Below, piece by piece: positions 1 through 7,485 of a DNA stretch of 64,000 nucleotides. Both the position numbers and the translations under genes were made by a program. Under the pieces are notes generated by a model. The model was not told where the DNA came from and did not search any database. It was given only the letters and a program-made list of their open reading frames with translations. This DNA is from Cytophagales bacterium (GTDB lineage Bacteria > Bacteroidota > Bacteroidia > Cytophagales > Cyclobacteriaceae). The number at the start of each line of letters is the position of its first letter. The stretch's first letter is position 1. Location: NCBI GenBank assembly GCA_013298505.1, contig JAAFHY010000002.1:62001-126000 (forward strand). The letters run 5' to 3'.

Positions 1-13
1 AACCCTTACTGTT

Positions 14-319
14 GTGACTAAAGCCGATGTAATCAATCAAATTGCCGATAAAACCGGAATCGATAAAGCAGATGTTTCTGCTTCGGTAGAGGCATTTTTT
101 AATATTGTAAAAAGCAATATGGCTTCGGGTCATAATATTTATGTGCGTGGCTTTGGCAGTTTCATCAATAAAAAAAGAAAGAAAAAAATAGCTCGCAATA
201 TTTCCAGAAATACCGCCATCGTAATTGACGAGCACTACATCCCTAGCTTTAAGCCAGCTAAGATTTTTGTGAACAAGATTAAGAACAGTGACAAGGTAAA
301 ACAATTGGCTGAAAAGTAA
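14..319 (+). CDS. HU/IHF family DNA-binding protein
   Basis: Small basic nucleoid protein that bends and compacts DNA as a dimer. The 101 residues follow the HU plan: an N-terminal helical dimerisation region (about 1-40), then the VRGFGSF turn that starts the beta-arm, a very lysine/arginine-rich arm (KKRKKKIARN) and a C-terminal helix. The arm lacks the usual GRNP motif and reads ARNISRN instead, so proline intercalation at the tip is not obvious. It begins with GTG; the frame is open to the window edge, but MTKADV is the normal HU start, so I take the gene as complete. A TPR protein gene follows on the same strand after 78 bp. HU assignment is firm; which HU/IHF paralogue it is cannot be told. 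Confidence 0.93.
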   Translation: MTKADVINQIADKTGIDKADVSASVEAFFNIVKSNMASGHNIYVRGFGSFINKKRKKKIARNISRNTAIVIDEHYIPSFKPAKIFVNKIKNSDKVKQLAEK

Positions 320-385
320 TTCGTTGTTTGTTGCTAGGTTTTCATTGTTCGCTGCCTTTTCGAATAACCAACAACCTCCAACGAA
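320..385. repeat. Imperfect inverted repeat rich in CAACGAA/TTCGTTG
   Basis: The gap between the HU and TPR genes holds an imperfect inverted repeat: left arm at 320-333 (TTCGTTGTTTGTTG) and right arm at about 369-385 (ending CCAACGAA). The wording resembles the hairpin inside the DUF6702 gene near 51446-51508. No T-tract follows, so I do not call it a terminator. Confidence 0.4.
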
Positions 386-397
386 TAACCTTCTATC

Positions 398-1213
398 ATG
401 TTAAAGACTCGAATCATTCTTTTTTTTGCCTGCGCCATCGTAATTTGGCTCATCTTCTTATTGCCCAAAGCGGTGGTAGAAAATGAAAGTCAACTAAAAG
501 CGGTTGATTCTACTCAGTCTTCAAAAGGGGCTACAGCCGCAGGCCATAGCAGTGCGCCTGTTGCTTTAACCAACGCCATCAAAAGCTTGAGAACCCAATA
601 CTTACAAGGTTCGTCAAATCAAAAAAATGCTATCTTTGCCGACTCTTTGCGAAATTTATACACGCAAGCAGGCCAATTTGATAGCGCTGCGTGGTATGCC
701 GAGCAAGCAGCAACGTTCTTTAAAACTACTGAGAGTTTTTTGAAAACAGGTAATAGCTATTACGAAGCCTACACGTTTGCCTTAGCGCCAGAAAAGCAGA
801 AAGCAATGGCAGAAAAAACGCAAGAATGGTTAGGCAAAGCTATTGAAGCAAACCCTAAAAATTTAGAAGCCAGAACAAAAATGGCAATGACTTACTTGAG
901 TTCATCATCGCCTATGAAGGGCATACAGATGATGCGCGAAGTGCTGGCCGAAGATCCAAAAAATGAATTCACGCTTTTCAATATGGGCATTTTATCTATT
1001 CAATCAGGTCAATTTGATAGAGCTATTGATCGATTAAATGAATTGATTGAAGTTAATCCTAATCATATTCAAGGCCAATTGCTGCTTGGCGTTGCGTACA
1101 TGAATAAGGGAAGCAAAGAAAAAGCAAAAACTCAGTTTGAAAAAGTAAAGAAACTAGATAATGATCCGGCTGTGCAGGCCACGGTAGATTCGTATCTGAA
1201 AGATTTAAAATAA
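398..1213 (+). CDS. Membrane-anchored tetratricopeptide repeat protein
   Basis: 271-residue protein with one N-terminal hydrophobic segment (about residues 5-23, ILFFACAIVIWLIFLLP), so it is probably inner-membrane anchored with its bulk in the periplasm. After a low-complexity linker (about 30-60) the rest is helical; residues about 150-265 carry tandem TPR-like units with the expected spacing (LGKAIEANPKNLEARTKMA, VLAEDPKNEFTLFNMG, LNELIEVNPNHIQGQLLLG). TPRs bind partner proteins, so this is likely a scaffold or assembly factor. It lies between HU and the RNase G region on the same strand. Bacteroidota often carry such a gene next to rng, but the partner is unknown. Confidence 0.8.
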   Translation: MLKTRIILFFACAIVIWLIFLLPKAVVENESQLKAVDSTQSSKGATAAGHSSAPVALTNAIKSLRTQYLQGSSNQKNAIFADSLRNLYTQAGQFDSAAWYAEQAATFFKTTESFLKTGNSYYEAYTFALAPEKQKAMAEKTQEWLGKAIEANPKNLEARTKMAMTYLSSSSPMKGIQMMREVLAEDPKNEFTLFNMGILSIQSGQFDRAIDRLNELIEVNPNHIQGQLLLGVAYMNKGSKEKAKTQFEKVKKLDNDPAVQATVDSYLKDLK

Positions 1214-1229
1214 ATTAATTGTTAAACCC

Positions 1230-1245
1230 GTCCGCCTAGGCGGAC
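1230..1245. repeat. Perfect 16-bp palindrome GTCCGCCTAGGCGGAC
   Basis: A perfect 16-bp palindrome just after the TPR gene stop and 17 bp before the small basic ORF. It is much richer in G+C than its surroundings and has no following T-tract. It looks like a dispersed intergenic repeat or protein-binding site rather than a terminator. Confidence 0.6.
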
Positions 1246-1262
1246 AAAAACCAAAAAGCATT

Positions 1263-1352
1263 ATGCCAAGTGGTAAAAAAAGAAAGAAGCACAAGATGGC
1301 TACTCACAAACGTAAAAAGCGTTTGAGAAAGAACCGCCATAAGAAAAAATAG
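1263..1352 (+). CDS. Tiny basic protein, bS22/mS38 (AURKAIP1/COX24)-like
   Basis: ATG at 1263 opens a 29-codon reading frame ending in TAG at 1350-1352. The product starts MPSGKKRKKHKMATHKRKKR and continues with LRKNRHKKK: over 60% Lys/Arg/His, no acidic residue. I recognise it as the very short conserved Bacteroidota protein annotated as an AURKAIP1/COX24-domain protein, the family of mitochondrial mS38 and actinobacterial bS22, which sit in the small ribosomal subunit near the decoding region. The basic composition and KRKKRLRKNRHK core fit. It lies immediately upstream of RNase G, and its stop codon overlaps the first base pairs of a leader hairpin. Ribosomal placement is inferred from family, not shown here. 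Confidence 0.8.
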   Translation: MPSGKKRKKHKMATHKRKKRLRKNRHKKK

Positions 1353-1380
1353 TATAGTCGCATAATTATGCGCCTATACT
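1351..1380. promoter_or_regulatory. 30-nt inverted repeat in the RNase G leader
   Basis: Seven-base arms AGTATAG and CTATACT enclose a perfect palindrome CGCATAATTATGCG, with a single T/C mismatch on each side between them, giving a nearly perfect 30-nt foldback. It starts inside the stop codon of the 29-aa gene and lies 65 bp before the RNase G start. It may be an RNA hairpin in the rng leader or a DNA operator. Confidence 0.55.
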
Positions 1381-1392
1381 CCTTACAAAGCA

Positions 1393-1415
1393 AAGCGCAT
1401 GAGAATGCGTTTTTA
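1393..1415 (+). terminator. Terminator-like GNRA hairpin before rng
   Basis: Stem of about 8 bp (AAGCGCAT with ATGCGTTT, one G-T wobble) capped by the tetraloop GAGA and running into five T residues at 1410-1414. It has intrinsic-terminator form, yet lies only about 31 bp before the RNase G start codon, so it could separate the small gene from rng or act as an attenuator. Confidence 0.5.
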
Positions 1416-1445
1416 ACTTATTATAAACATCCAATTTTTTAAGTT

Positions 1446-3032
1446 TTGAGTAACGAACTAATTATTAGTGCGACTCAGGACGGATGTCGCATAGCCCTTT
1501 TAAAGGACAAGCAACTTGCCGAGTTTCATGAAGAGCAAGACGGAAGTAAGTTTGTGGTTGGTGATATTTATCTGGGTACTGTAAAAAAAATAGTGCCCGG
1601 CCTGAATGCCGCTTTTATTGATATTGGTTATGAGAAAGATGCCTTTCTTCATTACCTCGATCTAGGAGCACAGTTCGGGTCATTGCAAAAATTCACCAAG
1701 CTTGTTCGTTCAAAGAAAATCACTGGTGGTAAGCTGGATAAATTTCAGCTAGAGAAAGACATAGATAAGCACGGCAAAATAAGCCAACAACTTTCTAAAA
1801 ATCTTCTCATTCCAGTACAAGTGGTTAAAGAGCCCATCTCAACCAAAGGGCCGCGACTTTCGTGCGAGTTATCCTTAGCCGGGCGATACCTGGTTTTGGT
1901 GCCCTTCTCATCCGGGGTAAGTATATCTAAACGGATTGCCAGTAGCGAAGAACGCAAGCGCTTGCAGCGCCTCATTCAATCTATTAAACCCGAAAACTTC
2001 GGTGTCATTATCCGCACAGTTGCCGAAGGTAAAGAAGTGGCTGAGCTTGATAAAGATATGCGCAGCCTCGTTAAAATGTGGGAAGACGGTATCGCCCGTA
2101 TGGTAGATGCCAACCCCCGCGATAAAGTGATTGGTGAGTTGAATAAAGCGTCTTCCATTCTACGTGATGTACTTAACGAGTCGTTCGACAACGTAGTGGT
2201 TGACGACAAGAAAATGTATGAAGAAGTAAAAAGCTACATCCACAACATTGCCCCCGACAAAGAGAAAATCGTTAAGCTCTATACCGGCAAGGCTAAAATT
2301 TTCGAGCACTTTGGTGTAGAAAAGCAAATTAAATCTGCGTTTGGCCAAACGGTAAGTTTACGAGGGGGAGGTTATTTGATCATTGAGCATACAGAGGCGC
2401 TGCACGTGATTGACGTAAACAGTGGGAATAAATCCAACCGCGAAGAGAGCCAAGAAACAACGGCGCTATCTGTAAACATTGAAGCCGCCAAAGAAGTAGC
2501 ACGGCAGTTTCGCTTGCGCGATATGGGCGGCATTATTGTAGTAGATTTTATTGACATGCGCGGCATGGATAATAAGAAGCTTATCTACAATACCGTAAAA
2601 GAAGAGATGGAAGCCGATAAGGCGAAGCACACCATCCTTCCACTTTCTAAATTTGGATTAATGCAAATCACCCGTGAGCGTGTGCGCCCGCAGATGAGTA
2701 TTGCCACCAAAGAAGTTTGCCCTACCTGCAATGGCAGCGGCAAGATCGAGGCTTCCATTTTGGTGACCGATAAAATCGAAGAGCACGTGCGCCACCTTTT
2801 TGAAAACCAAAACGAGAAGAAGCTTACACTTGCCTTGCACCCATTCCTCTTTGCGTACTATACAAAAGGAATTATCTCAAAGCGCATGCGCTGGTTTTTT
2901 AAATACAAAAAATCAGTAGAGTTGATCAAAGATTCATCATTAGCCATCACCGAGTATAAATTTTTGAACAAGGATGGAGAAGAGATTGAATTGGCACAAG
3001 AAAAAAGCACTCCTGTGCTGGCGGGTGATTAA
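1446..3032 (+). CDS. rng: Ribonuclease G (RNase E/G family)
   Basis: Endoribonuclease of the RNase E/G family, processing 16S rRNA precursor and degrading mRNA in the cytoplasm. 528 residues, the usual RNase G length and without the long RNase E C-terminal scaffold. Residues about 38-130 form the S1 RNA-binding domain (VGDIYLGTVKKIVPGLNAAF) carrying a family-typical insertion. The catalytic magnesium aspartates are visible at D323 (IDVNSGN) and D367 (VVDFIDM), and the Zn-link cysteines at C425 and C428 (CPTCNGSG). The start is TTG, chosen because MSNELIISATQDG is the conserved N-terminus and no in-frame ATG lies nearby. It follows the bS22-like gene and a structured leader, and a strong terminator follows at 3052. 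Confidence 0.95.
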   Translation: MSNELIISATQDGCRIALLKDKQLAEFHEEQDGSKFVVGDIYLGTVKKIVPGLNAAFIDIGYEKDAFLHYLDLGAQFGSLQKFTKLVRSKKITGGKLDKFQLEKDIDKHGKISQQLSKNLLIPVQVVKEPISTKGPRLSCELSLAGRYLVLVPFSSGVSISKRIASSEERKRLQRLIQSIKPENFGVIIRTVAEGKEVAELDKDMRSLVKMWEDGIARMVDANPRDKVIGELNKASSILRDVLNESFDNVVVDDKKMYEEVKSYIHNIAPDKEKIVKLYTGKAKIFEHFGVEKQIKSAFGQTVSLRGGGYLIIEHTEALHVIDVNSGNKSNREESQETTALSVNIEAAKEVARQFRLRDMGGIIVVDFIDMRGMDNKKLIYNTVKEEMEADKAKHTILPLSKFGLMQITRERVRPQMSIATKEVCPTCNGSGKIEASILVTDKIEEHVRHLFENQNEKKLTLALHPFLFAYYTKGIISKRMRWFFKYKKSVELIKDSSLAITEYKFLNKDGEEIELAQEKSTPVLAGD

Positions 3033-3051
3033 GCTTGTTCTAACGAAAACG

Positions 3052-3087
3052 AAAAAGCCGCTTTGAAGTAACAGAGCGGCTTTTTTT
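3052..3087 (+). terminator. Intrinsic terminator after rng
   Basis: Eleven-base stem AAAAAGCCGCT (3052-3062) pairs with AGCGGCTTTTT (3075-3085) around a 12-nt loop, and the T run continues to 3087. A textbook Rho-independent terminator 20 bp after the rng stop. Confidence 0.92.
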
Positions 3088-3161
3088 CTGCCACTCTGTC
3101 ATTTCATGTAGAGTGGAGCAATATTTGAAAAGCGGATTATCCGATAAAAACTGAATCTATT

Positions 3162-5054
3162 ATGCAAGAAAAAGGCACGATCTCCATCCACACCGAGAAC
3201 ATCTTTCCCATCATTAAAAAATTCCTTTACTCCGATCACGAAATTTTTTTACGCGAGTTGGTGAGCAATGCGGTAGACGCTACCCAAAAGTTAAAGAAGC
3301 TAGCTGCACTAGGCGAGTTCAATGGAGAGCTTGGAGACTTAAAAATCGAAGTGAGTTTCGATAAAAAGAAAAACACCATCACCGTTAGCGACAAGGGGCT
3401 GGGCATGACGGGTGAGGAAATAAAAAAATACATCAATCAAATTGCTTTTTCTGGCGCGGCTGAGTTTGTTGAAAAATTCAAGGATAAGGCTGATGCCAAA
3501 GATATTATCGGAAAGTTCGGACTCGGTTTCTACTCGGCTTTCATGGTTGCCGAAAAAGTGGAGGTCATCTCTAAGTCTTTCAAAGAAGGAACCGAAGGAG
3601 CGCGTTGGGAATGTGATGGATCTACTGAGTTTGAATTGACTTCTGATAAAAAGGAAACACGCGGCACGGATGTGGTTCTCCACATCAACAAAGATTCAGA
3701 AGAATTTTTAGACGAGTTTAGGTTGAAAGGCATTTTAGAAAAATACTGCAAGTTCTTGCCTGTTGAGATTAAGTTTGGAACAAAAGATGAAAGCGTTGAA
3801 GACGGTGTTGACAAAGATAATAAGCCAAAATATAAAACGGTAACAACCGATCGGATTATCAACAACACTTCACCCATTTGGGCAAAAGCACCACTGGAAC
3901 TGAAGGACGAAGATTACTTAAAGTTTTATAAAGAGCTATACCCTTTTTCGGAAGATCCTCTCTTCTGGATTCACCTGAACGTAGATTATCCTTTCAATCT
4001 TACTGGAGTTCTTTACTTTCCAAAGATCAAAAACGACTTTGAAATCCAACGCAACAAAATCCAATTATATTCTCGCCAAGTATTTATTACCGATGAAGTA
4101 AAAGATGTAGTGCCTGACTTCTTGATGTTGCTACACGGTGTGCTAGATTCACCTGATATTCCTTTGAATGTATCGCGTAGTTATTTGCAGACAGATGCTA
4201 ATGTAAAGAAGATCAGCTCGCACATTACAAAAAAAGTAGCCGACAAGCTCGTGGATATGTTCATCAAAGACCGAAAGGAATTTGAAAAAAAATGGGACGA
4301 CATCAGCGTGTTTGTTCGCTACGGCAATATCAGTGATGAGAAATTTTATGAGAAAGCAAAGGAGTTCTCGTTGTTAAAAAATGTGGATGGTCAATACTTC
4401 TCGCTAAATGAGTATGCTGAAAAAGTAAAAGCAAATCAAACGGATAAAGAAGGTCAAGTGATTTATCTGTACACTACCGACAAAGGAAAGCAAGATGCGT
4501 TCATCCAAGCAGCCAAAGGAAAAGCGTACGATGTGTTGGTGATGGATGGCGTGCTAGACAGTCATTACATTGGCAACCTTGAGCAAAAATTAGAGAAGAC
4601 CCAGTTGAAGCGAGTGGATAGTGATATCATCGATAAGTTGATTGTGAAAACGGACACTATCGCTAGCGTATTAAGCAAAGAAGAAGAAGAACAAGTGAAA
4701 GGCATTTTTGAAAAAGCGATCAATAACAAAGCGATGAGCTTAGCGATAGAGTCCCTTTCTCCTGATGATCTTCCTATCACCATTACCATGAGTGAGTGGA
4801 TGCGCAGAATGAAAGACATGGCACGCACAGGTGGAGGTGGTGGCATGAGTTTTATGGGCAGCATGCCCGATAACTATAATGTAGCTATTAATGGCAACCA
4901 CCACATTGTTCAAAAAATATTGAAAGCAGAAAGCGAAGAACAAAAAACCAAGTTGGCTAAACAAGCCTACGACTTAGGTTTGCTTTCGCAAAGCATGTTG
5001 ACGGGCGCAGATTTGACTGCGTTTATTAAGAGGAGTGTGGAGCTAGTAGGGTAG
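3162..5054 (+). CDS. htpG: Molecular chaperone HtpG (Hsp90)
   Basis: Cytosolic Hsp90 chaperone that uses ATP-driven clamping to remodel client proteins. 630 residues, matching the bacterial length of about 625. The N-terminal GHKL ATPase pocket shows ELVSNAVDA (catalytic Glu and Mg-binding Asn), DKGLGMT and GLGFYSAFMVA; a middle domain follows with the conserved NVSRSYLQ stretch, and a C-terminal dimerisation domain ends the protein. A glycine/methionine-rich loop (TGGGGGMSFMGSM) occurs near residue 555. It is a single transcription unit between two terminators. No CIRCE-like heat-shock operator is visible upstream. Confidence 0.97.
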   Translation: MQEKGTISIHTENIFPIIKKFLYSDHEIFLRELVSNAVDATQKLKKLAALGEFNGELGDLKIEVSFDKKKNTITVSDKGLGMTGEEIKKYINQIAFSGAAEFVEKFKDKADAKDIIGKFGLGFYSAFMVAEKVEVISKSFKEGTEGARWECDGSTEFELTSDKKETRGTDVVLHINKDSEEFLDEFRLKGILEKYCKFLPVEIKFGTKDESVEDGVDKDNKPKYKTVTTDRIINNTSPIWAKAPLELKDEDYLKFYKELYPFSEDPLFWIHLNVDYPFNLTGVLYFPKIKNDFEIQRNKIQLYSRQVFITDEVKDVVPDFLMLLHGVLDSPDIPLNVSRSYLQTDANVKKISSHITKKVADKLVDMFIKDRKEFEKKWDDISVFVRYGNISDEKFYEKAKEFSLLKNVDGQYFSLNEYAEKVKANQTDKEGQVIYLYTTDKGKQDAFIQAAKGKAYDVLVMDGVLDSHYIGNLEQKLEKTQLKRVDSDIIDKLIVKTDTIASVLSKEEEEQVKGIFEKAINNKAMSLAIESLSPDDLPITITMSEWMRRMKDMARTGGGGGMSFMGSMPDNYNVAINGNHHIVQKILKAESEEQKTKLAKQAYDLGLLSQSMLTGADLTAFIKRSVELVG

Positions 5055-5077
5055 AATACTATACCCAATCTCAACTT

Positions 5078-5110
5078 AAGCAAAGGCGTCTTCAAGACGC
5101 CTTTGCTTTT
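5078..5110. terminator. Bidirectional terminator between htpG and the NTF2-like gene
   Basis: Perfect 13-bp stem AAGCAAAGGCGTC (5078-5090) and its complement (5096-5108) with a 5-nt loop, ending in TTTT. The convergent arrangement of htpG and the next gene makes it probable that it serves both strands. Confidence 0.9.
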
Positions 5111-5119
5111 TACAATTGT

Positions 5120-5548
5120 CTAATTCTTAATTGCAAATGGCAGATCATTTATCAATTGCCATTGCCCCGCTACATTTTTTACCAAGTGATAATACGATTG
5201 AAAGGTCAAAGCCTTGCCTTTTAAAGATACTTTGACCGCGGCATTGTTCTCGGTAATGTCAACAGACAGGATTTTAACCGAGCGGCTATCGCCACCCAGC
5301 TTTCCTTCTTCCATCATCTTGATGTAAGAAGGCTTGGTTAAAAAATCCACATTCTCACTGCCAAACAATCGGTTCATTGCAATGCGGAAATCATCATGGA
5401 GTAATTTTTTGAGTTGGGCTATATCGCGCTGGTCGCCTGCTTTGGCAAATTGAATTACTACTTGCTCCACTAAGACTTTGTCTGTTTGAGCTTTGACTGC
5501 TACGCTTGTCATCATCATAAAGGTTAAAATGGTTACTAGATTTTTCAT
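5120..5548 (-). CDS. Exported NTF2-like (SnoaL/DUF4440-type) protein
   Basis: 142 residues with a clear signal peptide (about 1-20, ending VAVKA). The mature part has the order of an NTF2-like cone fold: two helices (KVLVEQVVIQFAKAGDQRDIAQLKKLL), then HDDFRIA, then beta strands (VKILSVDITENNAAVKVSLKG, FQSYYHLVKNVAGQWQLIND). Families with this fold include enzymes, immunity proteins and ligand carriers, so no reaction can be assigned. It is the last gene of a minus-strand set MarR - DOMON - this gene, with only 16 bp between it and the DOMON gene, so it may belong to the MarR-controlled operon and act in the periplasm. Confidence 0.72.
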   Translation of the reverse strand: MKNLVTILTFMMMTSVAVKAQTDKVLVEQVVIQFAKAGDQRDIAQLKKLLHDDFRIAMNRLFGSENVDFLTKPSYIKMMEEGKLGGDSRSVKILSVDITENNAAVKVSLKGKALTFQSYYHLVKNVAGQWQLINDLPFAIKN

Positions 5549-5564
5549 TGGTTTTGTTTTTTAG

Positions 5565-6083
5565 TTATAATTTGATTTTGATTGTTGTTCGCATGATAGA
5601 GTGGTGCTGAAAATCGTCTTCTTGACTAAAAGCCATTAGCACATAATATTCCTTGCCTTCATATAAGTTGTAATGAAATTTGTCATTCACCGAGAGAGGA
5701 ATAGAGAAAGAGATAGTTGTAACATCATTCTCCTCTTTGCCTGATCTATGCACCAACGCCTCTGAACCCCCTAGGTCAATAATACTTCTGTGATCGCCAG
5801 GTTTCACAATGAAGCGGTCGTCAATAGTTACGTAGTCTTGCTCCACTGCCCCCATGATCAGATTGGTGCCACTCAATTCATCTTTGGTGTTGAAGCCAAT
5901 CGCCACCCAACCTTTGGTTAGGGCAATGGCTCGGCATTGCAATTGCTCTTTATCAAACCGCCACTGAAATGTCATGCCATTGACGGTGATAGCTTTAAAA
6001 TCTTTTTTCTGCACTTCTATCGAAAAGCTTTTTGAGATTAGTAATGTCATAAGAATTAGTTTATTAATTGATATATCAATCAT
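5565..6083 (-). CDS. Exported DOMON-domain protein
   Basis: 172 residues: a short signal sequence (about 1-21, hydrophobic LILMTLLIS) then one DOMON domain covering almost all the rest, recognised from FQWRFD...IALTKGWVAIGFN, the LIMGAVEQDYVTIDDRF strand and the terminal FHYNLYEGKEYYVLMAFSQ. DOMON domains bind heme or sugars in extracytoplasmic redox proteins. The Met/His heme ligand pair cannot be assigned with certainty; H157 or H158 (FQHHSIMRTT) are candidates. It starts 13 bp after marR, and codons 2-6 overlap a copy of the proposed MarR operator. A downstream ATG at 6050 would destroy the signal peptide, so I keep 6083. Confidence 0.78.
   Translation of the reverse strand: MIDISINKLILMTLLISKSFSIEVQKKDFKAITVNGMTFQWRFDKEQLQCRAIALTKGWVAIGFNTKDELSGTNLIMGAVEQDYVTIDDRFIVKPGDHRSIIDLGGSEALVHRSGKEENDVTTISFSIPLSVNDKFHYNLYEGKEYYVLMAFSQEDDFQHHSIMRTTIKIKL
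6067..6080. promoter_or_regulatory. Proposed MarR operator, DOMON copy
   Basis: Perfect 14-bp palindrome ATTGATATATCAAT covering codons 2-6 of the DOMON gene. It shares 18 bp (TATTAATTGATATATCAA) with the site upstream of marR. MarR proteins typically bind short palindromes of this type. Binding here would block transcription into the DOMON and NTF2-like genes independently of marR. Confidence 0.6.
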
Positions 6084-6096
6084 AGCATCAAATTTT

Positions 6097-6537
6097 TTAC
6101 TCTTCTAGGTTTTTAATCATTTTTGTGAGGAGCCTTTTGATCTGCTCTTTTTCAGCCTCCGAAAAATCAATGACCCCTTGCATACGCATGGATTTTACCA
6201 TCCCTAGGACTTGTTTAAAAAACTGCTCACCCTTAGTCGTTAGGCTAAGCAAATAGTGTCTACGGTCGCCCTCTTTGGACTCCTTCTTTACTAGCTTCTT
6301 TCGTACCAAGATTTGAAGAATGCGAGTGATAGATGCAGTATCCTTAAATAAGGAGGTTGCCAACTCTACTTGATTAATTTCCTTATTGTCCCATATTTTC
6401 TTTAATACCAACCATTGATCAACGGTAATATCGTATCCGGCCTTGACAAATGCCTCTTGAGAATACCTGCGAGCCACTTTGTTGGTCTTGTCGATCAGGT
6501 AATACAGAACGTCTTCTAGTTTTTCGTCCACAGGCAT
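6097..6537 (-). CDS. MarR family transcriptional regulator
   Basis: 146-residue winged-helix repressor of the MarR family, normally a dimer released from DNA by a small phenolic ligand or oxidant. The layout is canonical: N-terminal dimerisation helix (EDVLYYLIDKTNKVARRYSQEAF), helix-turn-helix about 55-85 (NQVELATSLFKDTASITRILQILVRKKLV), wing with the D-R-R motif (KKESKEGDRRHYLLSLT), C-terminal dimerisation helix. No cysteine is present in the recognisable sensing positions, so an OhrR-type thiol sensor is unlikely. A palindrome lies 12 bp before its start and again at the start of the DOMON gene, suggesting autoregulation plus control of two exported proteins. Confidence 0.92.
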   Translation of the reverse strand: MPVDEKLEDVLYYLIDKTNKVARRYSQEAFVKAGYDITVDQWLVLKKIWDNKEINQVELATSLFKDTASITRILQILVRKKLVKKESKEGDRRHYLLSLTTKGEQFFKQVLGMVKSMRMQGVIDFSEAEKEQIKRLLTKMIKNLEE

Positions 6538-6548
6538 TTTTCTATTAA

Positions 6549-6560
6549 TTGATATATCAA
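6549..6560. promoter_or_regulatory. Proposed MarR operator, marR copy
   Basis: Perfect 12-bp palindrome TTGATATATCAA, 11 bp before the marR start codon. The flank ATTAA is identical to the copy at 6067. The position near the start and the duplicate in the same operon point to autoregulation. Confidence 0.6.
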
Positions 6561-6669
6561 CGATATAAATTAAAGCAAAGTTTCTGACAATTGAAAATAT
6601 TTTTTATTACATTTCGTTTGCTAGTGATGGGGTTCAACTTTTAGGAAATCCTATTGCCGCTTACTGTAA

Positions 6670-7479
6670 ATGAAGAATAACATTTTACTCATTTTCATCC
6701 TCTCCCCGCTTACGCTCTTGGCACAAGTACCAGAGCCTACCGTGCACGAAGGTCAGTTTACATTTGATACCGACCGCCCGTTTACTTTATTGGAATTAGA
6801 AAAAGAAGAAGAACCAATCGTAACCAAAAAGAAAAAACCCAAGCGAAAAGTTTTTTATGGAATCAAAACCAAAAAGGGATTTGCCCGAAAAGGATATGGC
6901 GATAAAGTGACCCTTGAACTATTCTATAAATTAAAAAAATCGGTAGTACCCAACACCTTTGCGCGCGATATTTACTACTACGATTACAAACGAGCTGAGG
7001 TGAGACGGGTAGAGAAATTTGACATCACAAAAGGGGTTTTGCTGCATGGTCCTTACAAAAAAATGATTGGAGCTTCAGTAGTTGAAGAGGGAATTTTTTA
7101 CATGGGTACCAAACATGGCCGATGGATGCGTCATAATCAGCAAGATTTGCTAGAAGACAAAGAAAAATATTACAAGGGATGGCCAAAGGAATCACGCATT
7201 ACTTATTACGACCCGGCAGAGAAGAAAAAAATTAAAGAGATTATGCCTGTTGAGTATGGCGAAAGAGAAGGCTACTACTATATGCTTCATGAAAATGGCC
7301 AAGTGGCGGTGCGAGGAGAATATCGATTTAATGAAAAAGTGGGCGACTGGATTGAGCATTATCCAAACGGAAAAAGAAAACGGATTATTACCTATGCCAA
7401 AGAGCCTTTTGACAAAGACACAAAGCCGTTTTTAAGAAAAGAGTGGGACGAGAAAGGCAAAGAGATATATTCAAAATAG
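6670..7479 (+). CDS. Exported protein with MORN-like (YwqK-type) repeats
   Basis: 269 residues with a signal peptide (about 1-19, ILSPLTLLAQ). A lysine-rich low-complexity stretch (KKKKPKRK) follows near residue 55. The C-terminal half contains repeats of the MORN variant class, in which Y-x-N-G-x pairs with G-x-W motifs: GPYKKM, GIFYMGTKHGRWMRH, GEREGYYYMLHENGQVAVRG, KVGDWIEHYPNGKRKR. Such proteins are abundant in Cytophagales, and databases label many as YwqK-family antitoxins, but no toxin partner is seen here and the label carries little functional weight. Most likely a periplasmic or surface beta-hairpin repeat protein. It stands alone, divergent from marR. Confidence 0.7.
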   Translation: MKNNILLIFILSPLTLLAQVPEPTVHEGQFTFDTDRPFTLLELEKEEEPIVTKKKKPKRKVFYGIKTKKGFARKGYGDKVTLELFYKLKKSVVPNTFARDIYYYDYKRAEVRRVEKFDITKGVLLHGPYKKMIGASVVEEGIFYMGTKHGRWMRHNQQDLLEDKEKYYKGWPKESRITYYDPAEKKKIKEIMPVEYGEREGYYYMLHENGQVAVRGEYRFNEKVGDWIEHYPNGKRKRIITYAKEPFDKDTKPFLRKEWDEKGKEIYSK

Positions 7480-7485
7480 ATTGAG

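Noticed and set aside
3339-3877. Long antisense ORFs within htpG
   Set aside because: Shadows of the highly biased htpG reading frame; no signal or motif.
6050-6083. Alternative downstream start for the DOMON gene to free the operator from coding sequence
   Set aside because: The shorter form would have no proper signal peptide for a domain that acts outside the cytoplasm.
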